A stretch of DNA of 64,000 nt from Larkinella arboricola (GTDB taxonomy: Bacteria > Bacteroidota > Bacteroidia > Cytophagales > Spirosomataceae): NCBI RefSeq assembly GCF_003259745.1, contig NZ_QLMC01000001.1, forward strand, positions 1,364,001 through 1,428,000, read 5' to 3'. Below, piece by piece: positions 26,013 through 33,946 of this stretch (positions within the stretch are counted from its first letter, which is position 1; every line of letters begins with the position of its first letter). The position numbers and the translations under genes were made by a program. A model generated the notes under the pieces. The model saw only the letters and a list, made by a program, of their open reading frames with translations. It searched no databases and was not told the origin of the DNA.

Positions 26013-26479
26013 TTTCGCGGAGTTAAGCGGAGTGAAATAGAGTTAAGCGGAGTTTCTCAACTCAGGATTCAACACTCGGCTTACTCCTTCCTTTAACAAG
26101 GTTACGTGAAAATTGATTAACAAACCTAACCGAAATTGACCTAATTTCAGATAAGTGAGCAGTTGGGCAAAATGCACGTCGGTCAGTGCTTCAACGGCTT
26201 TCGTTTCGACAACGATTCGACCCTCTACCAACAAATCCATTCGATAGCCGTGATTTAGCCGAACTTCTTTGTAAACAATCGGCATCGGTTTTTCACGCTC
26301 AACATACAAACCGTATTCTGACAGTTCATAGTGCAAACACTCCTGATACGCGGATTCCAGCAACCCCGGCCCCAGCGCCCGATGCACCTCAATGGCACCC
26401 CTGATAATCTGATACGACAACTTACTATCCTCCATACTCCTCCGCTAAACTCTGTTAACCTCCGCTTAACTCCGCGAAA
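26013..26479. mobile_element. Decamer-repeat cassette carrying a GxxExxY gene
   Basis: Left arm 26013-26052: four 10-bp units (TTTCGCGGAG, TTAAGCGGAG, TGAAATAGAG, TTAAGCGGAG). Right arm 26440-26479: four units, inverted (first CTCCGCTAAA, last CTCCGCGAAA, the exact complement of the first left unit). Between them lie 387 bp containing almost only the GxxExxY gene. The arms have the same unit number, length and order as the two short elements at 48231-48314 and 56346-56429, where the centre is only 4 nt. I infer that the gene occupies the centre of the same kind of palindromic element. It sits between waaA and rsgA; the waaA stop codon is inside the right arm. No target-site duplication is obvious. 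Confidence 0.75.
26043..26435 (-). CDS. GxxExxY protein, PD-(D/E)XK nuclease-like
   Basis: 130 residues. The defining motif GLLESAY is at residues 24-30. A PD-(D/E)XK-type core is visible: Asp67 in GYRMDLLV and Glu77-Thr-Lys79 in VVETKAVEAL, followed by QLLTYLKLG, a helix typical of this superfamily. Family members are small, widespread and uncharacterised as far as I know; nuclease activity is inferred from the fold. The ATG is 4 nt from the right repeat arm, and the repeat supplies a GGAG just before it. The stop TAA (26043-26045) is the first three bases of a repeat unit in the left arm. So the gene is bounded by repeat DNA at both ends. Confidence 0.88.
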   Translation of the reverse strand: MEDSKLSYQIIRGAIEVHRALGPGLLESAYQECLHYELSEYGLYVEREKPMPIVYKEVRLNHGYRMDLLVEGRIVVETKAVEALTDVHFAQLLTYLKLGQFRLGLLINFHVTLLKEGVSRVLNPELRNSA

Positions 26480-27713
26480 TAGCCAACCCGTTGACTACAT
26501 CCATCACTTTAGACGTAGCGCCGGTATTCTGAGTAACGTAATCACCAGAAATCGCAGAAGCCTTCGACGGGTCCTCATAAAGCCGCCGGAAAACCGTCTC
26601 GAGCGAAGCGGAGTCCGTCACCGGAAAAGCCGCCCCGGCCTTCACCAGATCAACGGCTTCCTGAAATTTGCCGTAATTGGGTCCGAAAAACAGCGGCATC
26701 CGGAACGTGGCGGCTTCCAGAATGTTATGCAGCCCTTTGCCAAACGCGCCCCCGATGTAAGCAAATTCGCCGTACTGGTAGAGGGAGGAAAGCATCCCGA
26801 TGTTGTCGATGATAAGCTGGTTGAACGGCTGAAGGCTTGAATGATTTGCGGCTTCCGAAAACCGCACGGTCTGGCCGGGCAGTTGGCTCCGCCAGCGTTC
26901 GATTTCGTCATTGTGGATTTCGTGGGGCGCAATGATGACTTTCAATGGCCGGTCGAAGCGGTTGAGAAATGTAATCAGCACGTCCATGTCGGCCTGCCAG
27001 GCGCTACCGATCACCAGCAACGGTTTTCCGTCTTTAAAATCCCGGGCCACCGGAATCTCTTTCCGGGCGTCGGCCACCTGCTTTACCCGGTCAAAACGCG
27101 TGTCGCCCGCCAGCGTTACCTGAGTGATGCCGATGCCTTTCAGCAGGTCTACCGACTCCTGATTCTGGACCAGAATGTGGTCAAAAAAATGCAGGAACGA
27201 CCGGTAAAAACCGCCGTACGGTTTGAAAAAAATCTGATCGGGCCGAAAGATGGCGGAAAAGGAGAGAACCGGAACCTGACGGCTTTTCAATTCCCGCAGG
27301 TAATTGTACCAGAATTCGTACTTGATAAAAAACGCAATCGCCGGATTCACCATCTCGACAAACCGCCGGGCGTTTTCGGGGGTATCAAACGGTAAATAGA
27401 AAATGAAATCGGCACCAGCGTAGTTTTTCCGAACTTCGTAGCCCGATGGTGAAAAGAACGTGAGCAGAATTTTGTAACCGGGATATTGCTGCCGAAAGGT
27501 TTCCATAACCGGGCGGCCCTGCTCAAATTCACCCAAAGACGCGGCATGAAACCAGGCAATGGGTGCGGTATTATCGGCGAGTTTTGCGTTTATTTGTTTA
27601 ATCCATCCCGTACGGCCTTGAACCGCCAGTCGGGCTTTGAGATGAAACCGGGCCGCAATCTGGAGCGTAGCCTGATAGAGTCGGATGGACGTGGTATAAA
27701 GTGCAGCGAGCAA
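26466..27713 (-). CDS. waaA: 3-deoxy-D-manno-octulosonic acid (Kdo) transferase
   Basis: 415 residues, normal length for WaaA/KdtA. The N-terminal domain has the catalytic Glu region WFHAASLGEFEQGRP, preceded by a hydrophobic N-terminal helix that docks to the inner membrane. Also seen: ILLTFFSPSGYEV, FFIKYEFWYNYL, GDTRFDRV, VIAPHEIHNDE and the C-terminal FGPNYGKFQEA. It transfers Kdo from CMP-Kdo to lipid A precursor at the cytoplasmic face. Its last residues (ISRS) and TAA stop lie within the right repeat arm (26460-26479), so the element has supplied the gene's end. Confidence 0.95.
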   Translation of the reverse strand: MLAALYTTSIRLYQATLQIAARFHLKARLAVQGRTGWIKQINAKLADNTAPIAWFHAASLGEFEQGRPVMETFRQQYPGYKILLTFFSPSGYEVRKNYAGADFIFYLPFDTPENARRFVEMVNPAIAFFIKYEFWYNYLRELKSRQVPVLSFSAIFRPDQIFFKPYGGFYRSFLHFFDHILVQNQESVDLLKGIGITQVTLAGDTRFDRVKQVADARKEIPVARDFKDGKPLLVIGSAWQADMDVLITFLNRFDRPLKVIIAPHEIHNDEIERWRSQLPGQTVRFSEAANHSSLQPFNQLIIDNIGMLSSLYQYGEFAYIGGAFGKGLHNILEAATFRMPLFFGPNYGKFQEAVDLVKAGAAFPVTDSASLETVFRRLYEDPSKASAISGDYVTQNTGATSKVMDVVNGLAISRS

Positions 27714-27766
27714 GCGGATGGCAGATTGATTCGGATGTGCAAAACTACAAACTTAACTCATACCCC

Positions 27767-28066
27767 ATGCAAACGTACGACACGCTTGTCGAAGCCCTCG
27801 ACGACCTGAACAAAAAAGGTTATACGCATGATTTCAATCTGGCCAACGACTGCCTGATTTGCCATAAGCCCCTCCTACAACTCCGGCCCGAACAGTTTCA
27901 TATTGTGGACGTTTTTCGCTTTGAAGGCATGAGCAATCCGGATGATAATTCAATCCTTTACGCCATTGAGTCTACCGACGGCCAGAAGGGAACGCTCGTT
28001 AGTGCCTACGGGGTGTATGCCGACGAGGTGTCGAACGAAATGATGGCAAAATTAAAAATTGAGTGA
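27767..28066 (+). CDS. Small conserved Bacteroidota protein (often mislabelled PRPP synthetase)
   Basis: 99 residues from the ATG at 27767 (MQTYDTLVEALDDLNKKGYT); the frame runs open upstream but without family similarity. It has a helix-sheet pattern with paired cysteines (NDCLICHKPLLQLRPEQFHI), FRFEGMSNPDDNSILYAIES and LVSAYGVYADEVS. Close relatives are common in Bacteroidota and often carry the name phosphoribosylpyrophosphate synthetase, which the sequence does not support: there is no PRPP loop. Function unknown. It is divergent from waaA, 54 bp away. Confidence 0.8.
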   Translation: MQTYDTLVEALDDLNKKGYTHDFNLANDCLICHKPLLQLRPEQFHIVDVFRFEGMSNPDDNSILYAIESTDGQKGTLVSAYGVYADEVSNEMMAKLKIE

Positions 28067-28131
28067 TTTCGTTCGAAACTTTTTTAGGGTCATTCGGCTT
28101 ATATGCTCGTAGTTACGTGTGAACAAGCCTT

Positions 28132-28470
28132 ATGAACTGGAACAAACTGCAAGACAACGCCCAATTAGACCAAATCCGGAAAGAGTCGGCCGAACAGCCG
28201 GTATTGATTTTCAAACACAGCATCCGCTGCTCCATCAGCTCAACAGCATTAAGCCGCATGGAGCGCAACTGGAGCGATTCGGCTGGTATTAAACCGTATT
28301 ATCTGGACCTGATTTCGTTCCGTTCGGTGTCAAACCAGGTGGCGGAGGATTTTGGCGTTCCGCACCAGTCTCCGCAGGTCTTGCTGATTCAGAACGGTGA
28401 ATGTGTTTACGACGCGTCTCATTTTGACATTTCGTTCGATACCCTGAAACAACAGGTCGTATCGGCATAA
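28132..28470 (+). CDS. ytxJ: Bacillithiol-system redox protein YtxJ
   Basis: 112 residues of thioredoxin-like fold, the usual length. The family signature FKHSIRCSIS (single redox Cys) is near residue 30, followed by YYLDLISFRSVSNQVAEDFGV and PQVLLIQNGECVY. YtxJ is thought to be a monothiol bacilliredoxin-like protein linked to bacillithiol chemistry, occurring in Firmicutes and Bacteroidota; no bacillithiol synthesis genes are in this window. It follows the small 99-residue gene by 65 bp. Confidence 0.9.
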   Translation: MNWNKLQDNAQLDQIRKESAEQPVLIFKHSIRCSISSTALSRMERNWSDSAGIKPYYLDLISFRSVSNQVAEDFGVPHQSPQVLLIQNGECVYDASHFDISFDTLKQQVVSA

Positions 28471-28490
28471 CCAGCTATAAAGCATTGACC

Positions 28491-28520
28491 AGCGCCCGTG
28501 TCTGCAAAAGACCGGGCGCT
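28491..28520 (+). terminator. Rho-independent terminator of ytxJ
   Basis: AGCGCCCG (28491-28498) pairs with CGGGCGCT (28513-28520), followed by TTTTC. It lies 20 bp past the ytxJ stop. Confidence 0.85.
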
Positions 28521-28586
28521 TTTTCATGGCTCTACGAACTGTGAACCGATTTTATTCCGGCACAACTATAGCGGCCACACCATGAA

Positions 28587-28937
28587 TTAACCCCGCAGCG
28601 TAATTTTCGCCCGGTGACAAACGCCCCCGATGGGTGGGTTAAATTTGGATACGCTCACCTCGACGGTATCGACCCGGGGGTATTTTTTACGGATTTCAAC
28701 GATGATGTTGTGGGCGATGTGTTCGAGCAGCCGGGCGGGTTGCTGCATGGCCGCGTGGGTAATGTTGTACAAGTCGCCGTAATTAACCGTCGTGCTTAAG
28801 CGGTCGAGTTGGGCGGCTTCGGAGAGGTCGGCGGTAACGGTAATGTCGACGGAGTACTTGTTGCCAATTTTTTGTTCTTCGTCATAAAAGCCGTGGTAGG
28901 CGAAAAATTCAAGCCCTTCAAGCGAAATCGTTCCCAT
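28587..28937 (-). CDS. folB: Dihydroneopterin aldolase
   Basis: 116 residues from the ATG at 28937 (MGTISLEGLEFFAYHGF), the typical FolB beginning; the frame is open 18 codons upstream but that would overextend the family. Motifs: FFAYHGFYDEEQKIG (substrate-binding and catalytic region), VNYGDLYNITHAAM, LLEHIAHNIIVEI (Glu/His) and VSVSKFNPPIGG (catalytic Lys). It cleaves 7,8-dihydroneopterin to 6-hydroxymethyl-dihydropterin in folate synthesis. It lies downstream of the DivIVA gene terminator. Confidence 0.93.
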   Translation of the reverse strand: MGTISLEGLEFFAYHGFYDEEQKIGNKYSVDITVTADLSEAAQLDRLSTTVNYGDLYNITHAAMQQPARLLEHIAHNIIVEIRKKYPRVDTVEVSVSKFNPPIGGVCHRAKITLRG

Positions 28938-29000
28938 AGGCAGTGAATCAACGGTTTTCCGTCGTTTCGAACTGGTTAAAGTTTCGCCCAAAAGTAGAAC

Positions 29001-29029
29001 AAAAAAGCGGACTCGGGGTCCGCTTTTTT
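29001..29029 (-). terminator. Rho-independent terminator of the DivIVA gene
   Basis: AAAAAAGCGGAC (29001-29012) pairs perfectly with GTCCGCTTTTTT (29018-29029) over a 5-nt loop. It directly follows the stop of the DivIVA-type gene and ends in a T-run when read on the minus strand. Confidence 0.9.
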
Positions 29030-29030
29030 G

Positions 29031-29912
29031 TTAAATCTGATCGAAAAAGGAGCCTGCTTCTTTTTTCTTTCCTTCCGGTTGAGGTTCTTCCGCAATGGCC
29101 TGCGGTTCGGTTGGTTCGTCTGCGGTTATCGGTTCGGTAATGGGCAGGCCCGCTTCGGCGGCTTCGGCACCCTGGGCCGCCACCGGATCGGCAAACCCGG
29201 CTTCGTCGGTCGGGGAGTCGAGTCTAACGGGTTCATGTTGCAGGGTGTCGTCCGTAGTTTCAACACGCAGGGTTTCGGGGTCCACCAGGTCCGAATCAGC
29301 GTCGGCAGCCGGCGTGCCTTTGGTTGCGAGGGGCTCGCTTTCGGTGTGCTGAGCGGTCACCTCGTCAATTTTTGCCTGAATGGACGCCTGATTAAATTTC
29401 TTTTCAAACCGATCAACGTTTTCGAGGGCTCCGTTGGCCAGCGTCTGAATCTGCTTGATCAGTCCTTCCTTGTATTTTTCCATCGCCTTGAAGTCGTGTT
29501 CCATCGCCTTCAGGTCGTTGAGAATATTTTCCTTAATGTAACGGGCCTGATTTTCAGCGTCCTGCACCATCAGCGTGGAGCGCTTGCGGGCTTCGGCCAG
29601 AATTTCGTCGGCTTTTTGTTTGGACTCGTTTAGGTATTTTTCAGCGGCTTTGTTAGCCTGATCCGTGATCTGCGTACTGGTATCGTCGGCAGTCTTCAAC
29701 GTTTTAAACAACGTCATCTCGATGTCCTTGAACTTGCTGAGTTCTTTTTCGGCCAGTTCGAGTTGCATCTTCAGCATTTTTCCTTCACTTGTTACACGTT
29801 CCCATTCCTGCGAAAGAGACGCCAGAAAAGCATCTACTTCTTCGGGACGATAACCGCCGAATCCTTTCTTTTCAAATGTATGCTGCCGAATCTCGATGGG
29901 CGTTATTTTCAT
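29031..29912 (-). CDS. DivIVA-domain coiled-coil protein
   Basis: 293 residues. The first ~50 residues match the DivIVA membrane-binding domain (MKITPIEIRQHTFEKKGFGGYRP, then EVDAFLASLSQEWERV). Residues ~35-170 are a long coiled coil (KMLKMQLELAEKELSKFKDIE; KAMEHDFKAMEKYKEGLIKQI). The last ~90 residues are acidic, Pro/Ala/Glu-rich and probably disordered. DivIVA-type proteins bind curved membrane and recruit division or polar factors; in Bacteroidota the role is little known. Its upstream region (29913-30035) shows no clear promoter. Confidence 0.92.
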   Translation of the reverse strand: MKITPIEIRQHTFEKKGFGGYRPEEVDAFLASLSQEWERVTSEGKMLKMQLELAEKELSKFKDIEMTLFKTLKTADDTSTQITDQANKAAEKYLNESKQKADEILAEARKRSTLMVQDAENQARYIKENILNDLKAMEHDFKAMEKYKEGLIKQIQTLANGALENVDRFEKKFNQASIQAKIDEVTAQHTESEPLATKGTPAADADSDLVDPETLRVETTDDTLQHEPVRLDSPTDEAGFADPVAAQGAEAAEAGLPITEPITADEPTEPQAIAEEPQPEGKKKEAGSFFDQI

Positions 29913-30035
29913 GTTGGAAAGGTTTATGGTGCCATCACTTTCACTTTTCTGCTAAAAGTAAGCTGATCCGGCCCAAATTATCAATTTTTTATCCTGAAAT
30001 TTGCGAAATCGCCAAGAACAAAGCAAATCATTTAG

Positions 30036-30938
30036 CTAGCGGGTAAGCTCCCAGACCGAAATCAGCCGGTCGTCGCTGGCCGATACCAACTGCTGGTGAA
30101 ACGAACTCCAGAGTAATTTATTGACCGACGTACCGTGTCCGGCGTGCCTTGCCCGGTCGATTACCTTCAGCAACCGGAAGCTCCCGGCGTCCCAGACTTT
30201 GATGGATTTATCCATGCTGCACGTGGCAAATAACGCGCCGTCCGGGCTGTAGCAGATGTGGTTGATGGCGAAAAGGTGGGCCGGAATATCCTGTTGTTCG
30301 GTGTAGCGGTCGGCAACATCCCAGACTTTCAGGTGGGCATCGCGGCCCGCCGAGAGCAAATACCGTCCGTCGGGAGAATACTGGACCGTAAAAACGGAAT
30401 TGCTGTGTGCGGGAATGGTCTGTTTGAGCGTCAATTCACCGGCGTCAAAAATACGGATGCCGTGGTCGCTGTACCCCACGGCCACTTCCCGGCTGATCGG
30501 GTTGATGGCAATGCAGCGGGCGCTTTTTTCGCTTACTTTCAGGTGTTTACGAACGGCGAATTCGTCAGTGTCCATCACAGCGACAACCCCGTCGGACAAG
30601 GCTACCCAGGCCGAACCTTCAAAGAATTTGATGTCAAAAATAGCCGCGGAGGTAATCTGAGCCGACCGAACTTCCTGCTTCTGAACCGGATCGATGACGT
30701 GAATACCGTCGTAATTTTGCCCCACCCACAATTGCGCGCGCTCTGGCTCGAACGCCAGGGCATAAACGGAAGCCGGAATGCGGGCCAGCAGCGTACCCAG
30801 ATCCGGTTTGTCCAATTGCCAGCGAACCACCAGACCATCGGCTCCGGCCGAAAAAAATTCGGTTGGTGATGTGCCCGCATCGAGCGTATAGACGCAGTCG
30901 CGATGACCGGCAAACGTATCAACTTTATGGACTTGCAT
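30036..30938 (-). CDS. WD40 beta-propeller protein
   Basis: 300 residues with six to seven WD40 blades. Blade ends show the GH...WD pattern: FAGHRDCVYTLDAG, GADGLVVRWQL, YSDHGIRIFDAGEL, PAHSNSVFTVQYSPDGRYL, AGRDAHLKVWDV, CSMDKSIKVWDAG and SASDDRLISVWEL. There is no signal peptide or transmembrane helix, so it is likely cytoplasmic and a protein-interaction platform. It lies upstream of the DivIVA gene on the same strand, with 123 bp between. Confidence 0.92.
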   Translation of the reverse strand: MQVHKVDTFAGHRDCVYTLDAGTSPTEFFSAGADGLVVRWQLDKPDLGTLLARIPASVYALAFEPERAQLWVGQNYDGIHVIDPVQKQEVRSAQITSAAIFDIKFFEGSAWVALSDGVVAVMDTDEFAVRKHLKVSEKSARCIAINPISREVAVGYSDHGIRIFDAGELTLKQTIPAHSNSVFTVQYSPDGRYLLSAGRDAHLKVWDVADRYTEQQDIPAHLFAINHICYSPDGALFATCSMDKSIKVWDAGSFRLLKVIDRARHAGHGTSVNKLLWSSFHQQLVSASDDRLISVWELTR

Positions 30939-30950
30939 TAGCTATAGTTT

Positions 30951-31035
30951 GTACAATGATAAAGGGAAAATGCGAAACTGTGTGGCTGCGTTCACTTTTT
31001 CGCTTCAGATTCGCCATTTTCCTTTATCATTGCAC
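30951..31035. repeat. Near-perfect 26-bp inverted repeat before the PPTase gene
   Basis: The arm 30951-30976 (GTACAATGATAAAGGG...) matches the complement of 31010-31035 at nearly every position; the centre is about 33 nt. It lies between divergent genes (WD40 protein and phosphopantetheinyl transferase), 21 bp before the latter's ATG. It may be transcribed as a hairpin in the leader. Confidence 0.75.
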
Positions 31036-31056
31036 CCTCAAATCGAGATTCGGACT

Positions 31057-31686
31057 ATGTCAGTTTATCAAACCCACCGGCTTGGGGCCAGTTGTACGGC
31101 GGTGTTGTGGAAAATTGAGGAAAGTGAAGACGAACTGCGCCCCCTGCTGACGCTGACGGTTCCGGAGCAGATGGAATTGCTGACCATCACGCACCCGGCC
31201 CAGCGCGTCGAATGGCTGGCGTGCCGGGCGGCTGTTCGGGCGCTGGTAGAATTGAACGGGGCCTACGCGGGGCTGTACAAGGACGAATACGGAAAGCCGC
31301 ACCTGATCGGGCTGGATGCGCACATCTCCCTTTCTCACACAACGGGCTGGGCGGCTGCCGTTATGCATCATTTCAAACCCGTTGGAATTGATATTGAACC
31401 GTTCCGGGAGCAGTTTGTGCGGGTGGTACCGCGGGTGTTATCCGACGACGAAATCCGCCATGCCGATGGTGATCTGCGCCGACTGGCCGTTTACTGGTGC
31501 GCCAAGGAAGCTCTCTATAAACTGTACGGGAAACGCCAGCTCACCTTCCGCGAACACCTGCACATCGAGCCGTTTGCCGACGGTGCGGGGTTATTGACAG
31601 GACACGTTCGTTTGCCCGATGATGTACGGAAGTTGACTATTCACTACTTCGAAACCGGTCCCGGAATGCTGGCCGTGGCCTTTTAG
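31057..31686 (+). CDS. 4'-phosphopantetheinyl transferase (Sfp type)
   Basis: 209 residues from the ATG at 31057 (MSVYQTHRLG); an upstream in-frame ATG would translate the inverted repeat. Sfp-type motifs: EYGKPHLIG with ISLSHTTGWAAAV, the metal-binding GIDIEPF, and WCAKEALYKLYG (Lys/Glu). It moves the phosphopantetheine arm from CoA to acyl- or peptidyl-carrier proteins. No carrier protein or synthase genes are in the window, so the target (fatty-acid ACP or a secondary pathway) is open. It converges on the SirB1-type gene. Confidence 0.92.
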   Translation: MSVYQTHRLGASCTAVLWKIEESEDELRPLLTLTVPEQMELLTITHPAQRVEWLACRAAVRALVELNGAYAGLYKDEYGKPHLIGLDAHISLSHTTGWAAAVMHHFKPVGIDIEPFREQFVRVVPRVLSDDEIRHADGDLRRLAVYWCAKEALYKLYGKRQLTFREHLHIEPFADGAGLLTGHVRLPDDVRKLTIHYFETGPGMLAVAF

Positions 31687-31687
31687 G

Positions 31688-31715
31688 GTACCTGCGGACC
31701 CGCGCCCGCAGGTAC
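31688..31715. terminator. Hairpin between convergent genes
   Basis: GTACCTGCGG (31688-31697) pairs with CCGCAGGTAC (31706-31715), a perfect 10-bp stem with an 8-nt loop. It starts 1 bp past the PPTase stop and lies 6 bp from the convergent gene's stop. No long T-run on either side. Confidence 0.65.
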
Positions 31716-31721
31716 GTAAGG

Positions 31722-32597
31722 TTATTTGCTCGTATAGTCCGACAGGGGCGGGGTGGCGCCTTCGTCGTTGACGGCATCCAGCAGTTGTTCCACTTCCTTG
31801 ATACGCCCGGTATCGCCGATTTTCTCAAACGCCAGCATCAGATTCCGCAGTACGCGCCGGACAATGTCCAGATTGGTGCAGGGCTGGTAATAGGTGTCGG
31901 CGGGTTTCAGGTTCAATTGACCGATGTAGTGGTCAATGTCCGACTTGGAAAACACCAGACCGCGGTTGAACACGTTGATGTAAAACTGCGTATGGTCTTT
32001 TTTATACGTCAGCACAAACAGACTCGGCAGGTTGACACCGTATACCGGCAAGCCTAGCTGCTGGGCGATCATCATATAAATGACGCACAGCGAAATCGGG
32101 TTACCGCGCCGGCTTTCCAGGACGACGTTGATCATCGAATTGGACGGCGAATGAAAGTGTTTGGTATTGGCGGCAAACTTGAGCTTATTAAAAAAGACGC
32201 TGTTCAAGGTCTTGATCTGGTCAATCGGGTGCATTTCCGATTTACCTTCCAGCCATACATCCAGGTAAAGTTGCTTGATCTCCTGCCGGAGTTTGTCGAG
32301 CGACAGATCCGGGTACTGGTATGTTGCCACAATCCATAAACCTTCCAGGAGGTCGACGCCCCCTGTTTCTTTCCAGATTCGGATGCGGTCCAGAACGGAT
32401 TGGTATTGTAGATCGTGGATTAGCTCCTCGATTTTCTTCTGATGAAGCGGACTAAAGCTATCCTCCCACTCACTTTCCAGATACGGGATTAACTGTCCAC
32501 CCAATTCACGAATTTTCTGCTCTACATGCTCGGTGATTTCCTGGTCGTCATCGTCTAACAGCGAAATCAACGCTTTTATTTCGTTATCGTTTATCAT
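31722..32597 (-). CDS. SirB1/transglutaminase-like family protein
   Basis: 291 residues. Residues ~1-100 are helical (HEAT/TPR-like: ALISLLDDDDQEITEHVEQKI). Residues ~125-240 carry the Transglut_core2 pattern: LNSVFFNKLKFAANTKHF, SPSNSMINVVLESRRGNPIS with LCVIYM (the position of the catalytic Cys), LGLPVYGVNLPSLFVLTY and FYINVFNRGLVF. A C-terminal helical tail follows. SirB1-type proteins are common and mostly uncharacterised; peptidase or transglutaminase activity is not shown. It is divergent from galE. Confidence 0.88.
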   Translation of the reverse strand: MINDNEIKALISLLDDDDQEITEHVEQKIRELGGQLIPYLESEWEDSFSPLHQKKIEELIHDLQYQSVLDRIRIWKETGGVDLLEGLWIVATYQYPDLSLDKLRQEIKQLYLDVWLEGKSEMHPIDQIKTLNSVFFNKLKFAANTKHFHSPSNSMINVVLESRRGNPISLCVIYMMIAQQLGLPVYGVNLPSLFVLTYKKDHTQFYINVFNRGLVFSKSDIDHYIGQLNLKPADTYYQPCTNLDIVRRVLRNLMLAFEKIGDTGRIKEVEQLLDAVNDEGATPPLSDYTSK

Positions 32598-32906
32598 GCC
32601 CTTCCAACTAGAGTTACGGTCCGGTTTGTTGAACCCTTGACAAATCGGTGGCCCGAAGCTTCGGTGGTGCCGTGCTGCGACGGCCTACCCGAAGATAAAA
32701 ACTTATTTTTAGAAACCTAGTGAATTTTATACTTTTGCCCGCAGGCAATCAGGAAATGTCCTGAATCCTTAACACCATTTTATAAAAAATGATTTTCTTA
32801 CCAGGGTGGATAAAATTTAGCAGTCAACCCGCACGTAACGGCAAGTTTTTTGCTTGCTTACTACAAACTCAACGCCTGAAATAACGTCTTACATATAAGC
32901 ACTCCC
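32598..32906. other. 309-bp divergent intergenic region before galE
   Basis: No gene is visible here. The left third contains a short CCCGAAGCTTCGG-type palindrome and GC-rich sequence; the right part is AT-rich. A -7 promoter-like TACTTTTG at 32730-32737 is listed separately. The remaining 170 bp to galE could be an untranslated leader. Confidence 0.5.
32730..32737 (+). promoter_or_regulatory. Candidate -7 promoter element for galE-rmlB
   Basis: TACTTTTG matches the TAnnTTTG element of Bacteroidota promoters. An ideal TTTG -33 box is not present at 19-21 bp upstream, where the sequence is T-rich. It would give a leader of about 160 nt. Confidence 0.4.
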
Positions 32907-33941
32907 ATGAGAATTTTAGTCACTGGCGGAGCCGGATTCATCGGTTCGCATACGGTTGTGGAACTGGTGAATGCCGGGTTTGAACCGATTATCATCGATA
33001 ACTTCTCAAACTCAGATCGTTCGGCCCTGGAGGGGCTGCGTCAGATTCTCAACCGCGACGTTACCTTTTATGAGGGGGATTGCAACGATCCGGAAACGCT
33101 GAACGCAATCTTTGAAAAGGAAAACCTTGGGGGTGTCATCCACTTTGCGGCCCACAAAGCCGTGGGAGAATCGGTGGCTAAACCGTTGATGTACTACCGC
33201 AATAACCTGGATTCGACCATTCTGCTGCTCGAAACCATGCAGCGGTACGGGGTTTCGAACCTGGTTTTCTCGTCGTCGTGTACGGTGTATGGCCAGCCCG
33301 AACAACTGCCCGTGACGGAAGCCACACCCCGGCTACCGGCGCAGTCGCCCTACGGCAACACCAAAACCATTTGCGAAGACATTATCCGCGATACCGTTCA
33401 TTCGGGAGCCGCTCTGAAAGCTATTGCTTTGCGGTATTTCAACCCGATCGGGGCTCACCCGTCCGGTCTGATTGGCGAATTGCCGCTGGGCGTGCCGAGC
33501 AACCTGGTTCCGTTCATTACGCAGACAGCCGCCGGACTGCGGGAAAAAGTGACGGTTTTCGGCAATGATTACGATACCCCCGATGGCACCTGCATCCGGG
33601 ATTATATCCATGTTGTTGATCTGGCCAAAGCGCACGTTCAGGCCCTGCGGCTGCTCGATTCGCAATCGGAAAGCTCCTATTACGATATATTTAACGTGGG
33701 TACAGGACAGGGCAATACCGTGCTCGAACTGATCAAGACGTTTGAAGAAGTTAACCAGTTAAAACTGAATTACACCATTGGGCCACGCCGTCCGGGCGAC
33801 GTTGAGAAAATCTACGCTCAGGTCGATAAAGTAAACAATGTGATGGGCTGGCGGGCCGAACAAACACTGGCCGACGGGCTGCGCGATGCGTGGCGCTGGG
33901 AGCAAAATCTGCACTTGAAAAAATCAACCGTTACGGGTTAA
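32907..33941 (+). CDS. galE: UDP-glucose 4-epimerase
   Basis: 344 residues, normal for GalE. The NAD-binding motif GGAGFIGSH is at residues 7-15. VIHFAAHKAVGES, VFSSSCTVYG (Ser of the triad) and SPYGNTKTICEDI (YxxxK) give the SDR catalytic set. NPIGAHPSGLIGE and YIHVVDLAKAH are GalE-specific stretches. It interconverts UDP-glucose and UDP-galactose (or the N-acetyl forms) for polysaccharide and LPS synthesis. The rmlB start is only 5 bp after its stop, so they are one operon. Confidence 0.95.
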   Translation: MRILVTGGAGFIGSHTVVELVNAGFEPIIIDNFSNSDRSALEGLRQILNRDVTFYEGDCNDPETLNAIFEKENLGGVIHFAAHKAVGESVAKPLMYYRNNLDSTILLLETMQRYGVSNLVFSSSCTVYGQPEQLPVTEATPRLPAQSPYGNTKTICEDIIRDTVHSGAALKAIALRYFNPIGAHPSGLIGELPLGVPSNLVPFITQTAAGLREKVTVFGNDYDTPDGTCIRDYIHVVDLAKAHVQALRLLDSQSESSYYDIFNVGTGQGNTVLELIKTFEEVNQLKLNYTIGPRRPGDVEKIYAQVDKVNNVMGWRAEQTLADGLRDAWRWEQNLHLKKSTVTG

Positions 33942-33946
33942 TCGTT

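Noticed and set aside
33890-33946. Longer N-terminus of RmlB overlapping galE
   Set aside because: The extra 19 residues are read from galE in another frame; the normal RmlB start MAKKILITGG is at 33947.
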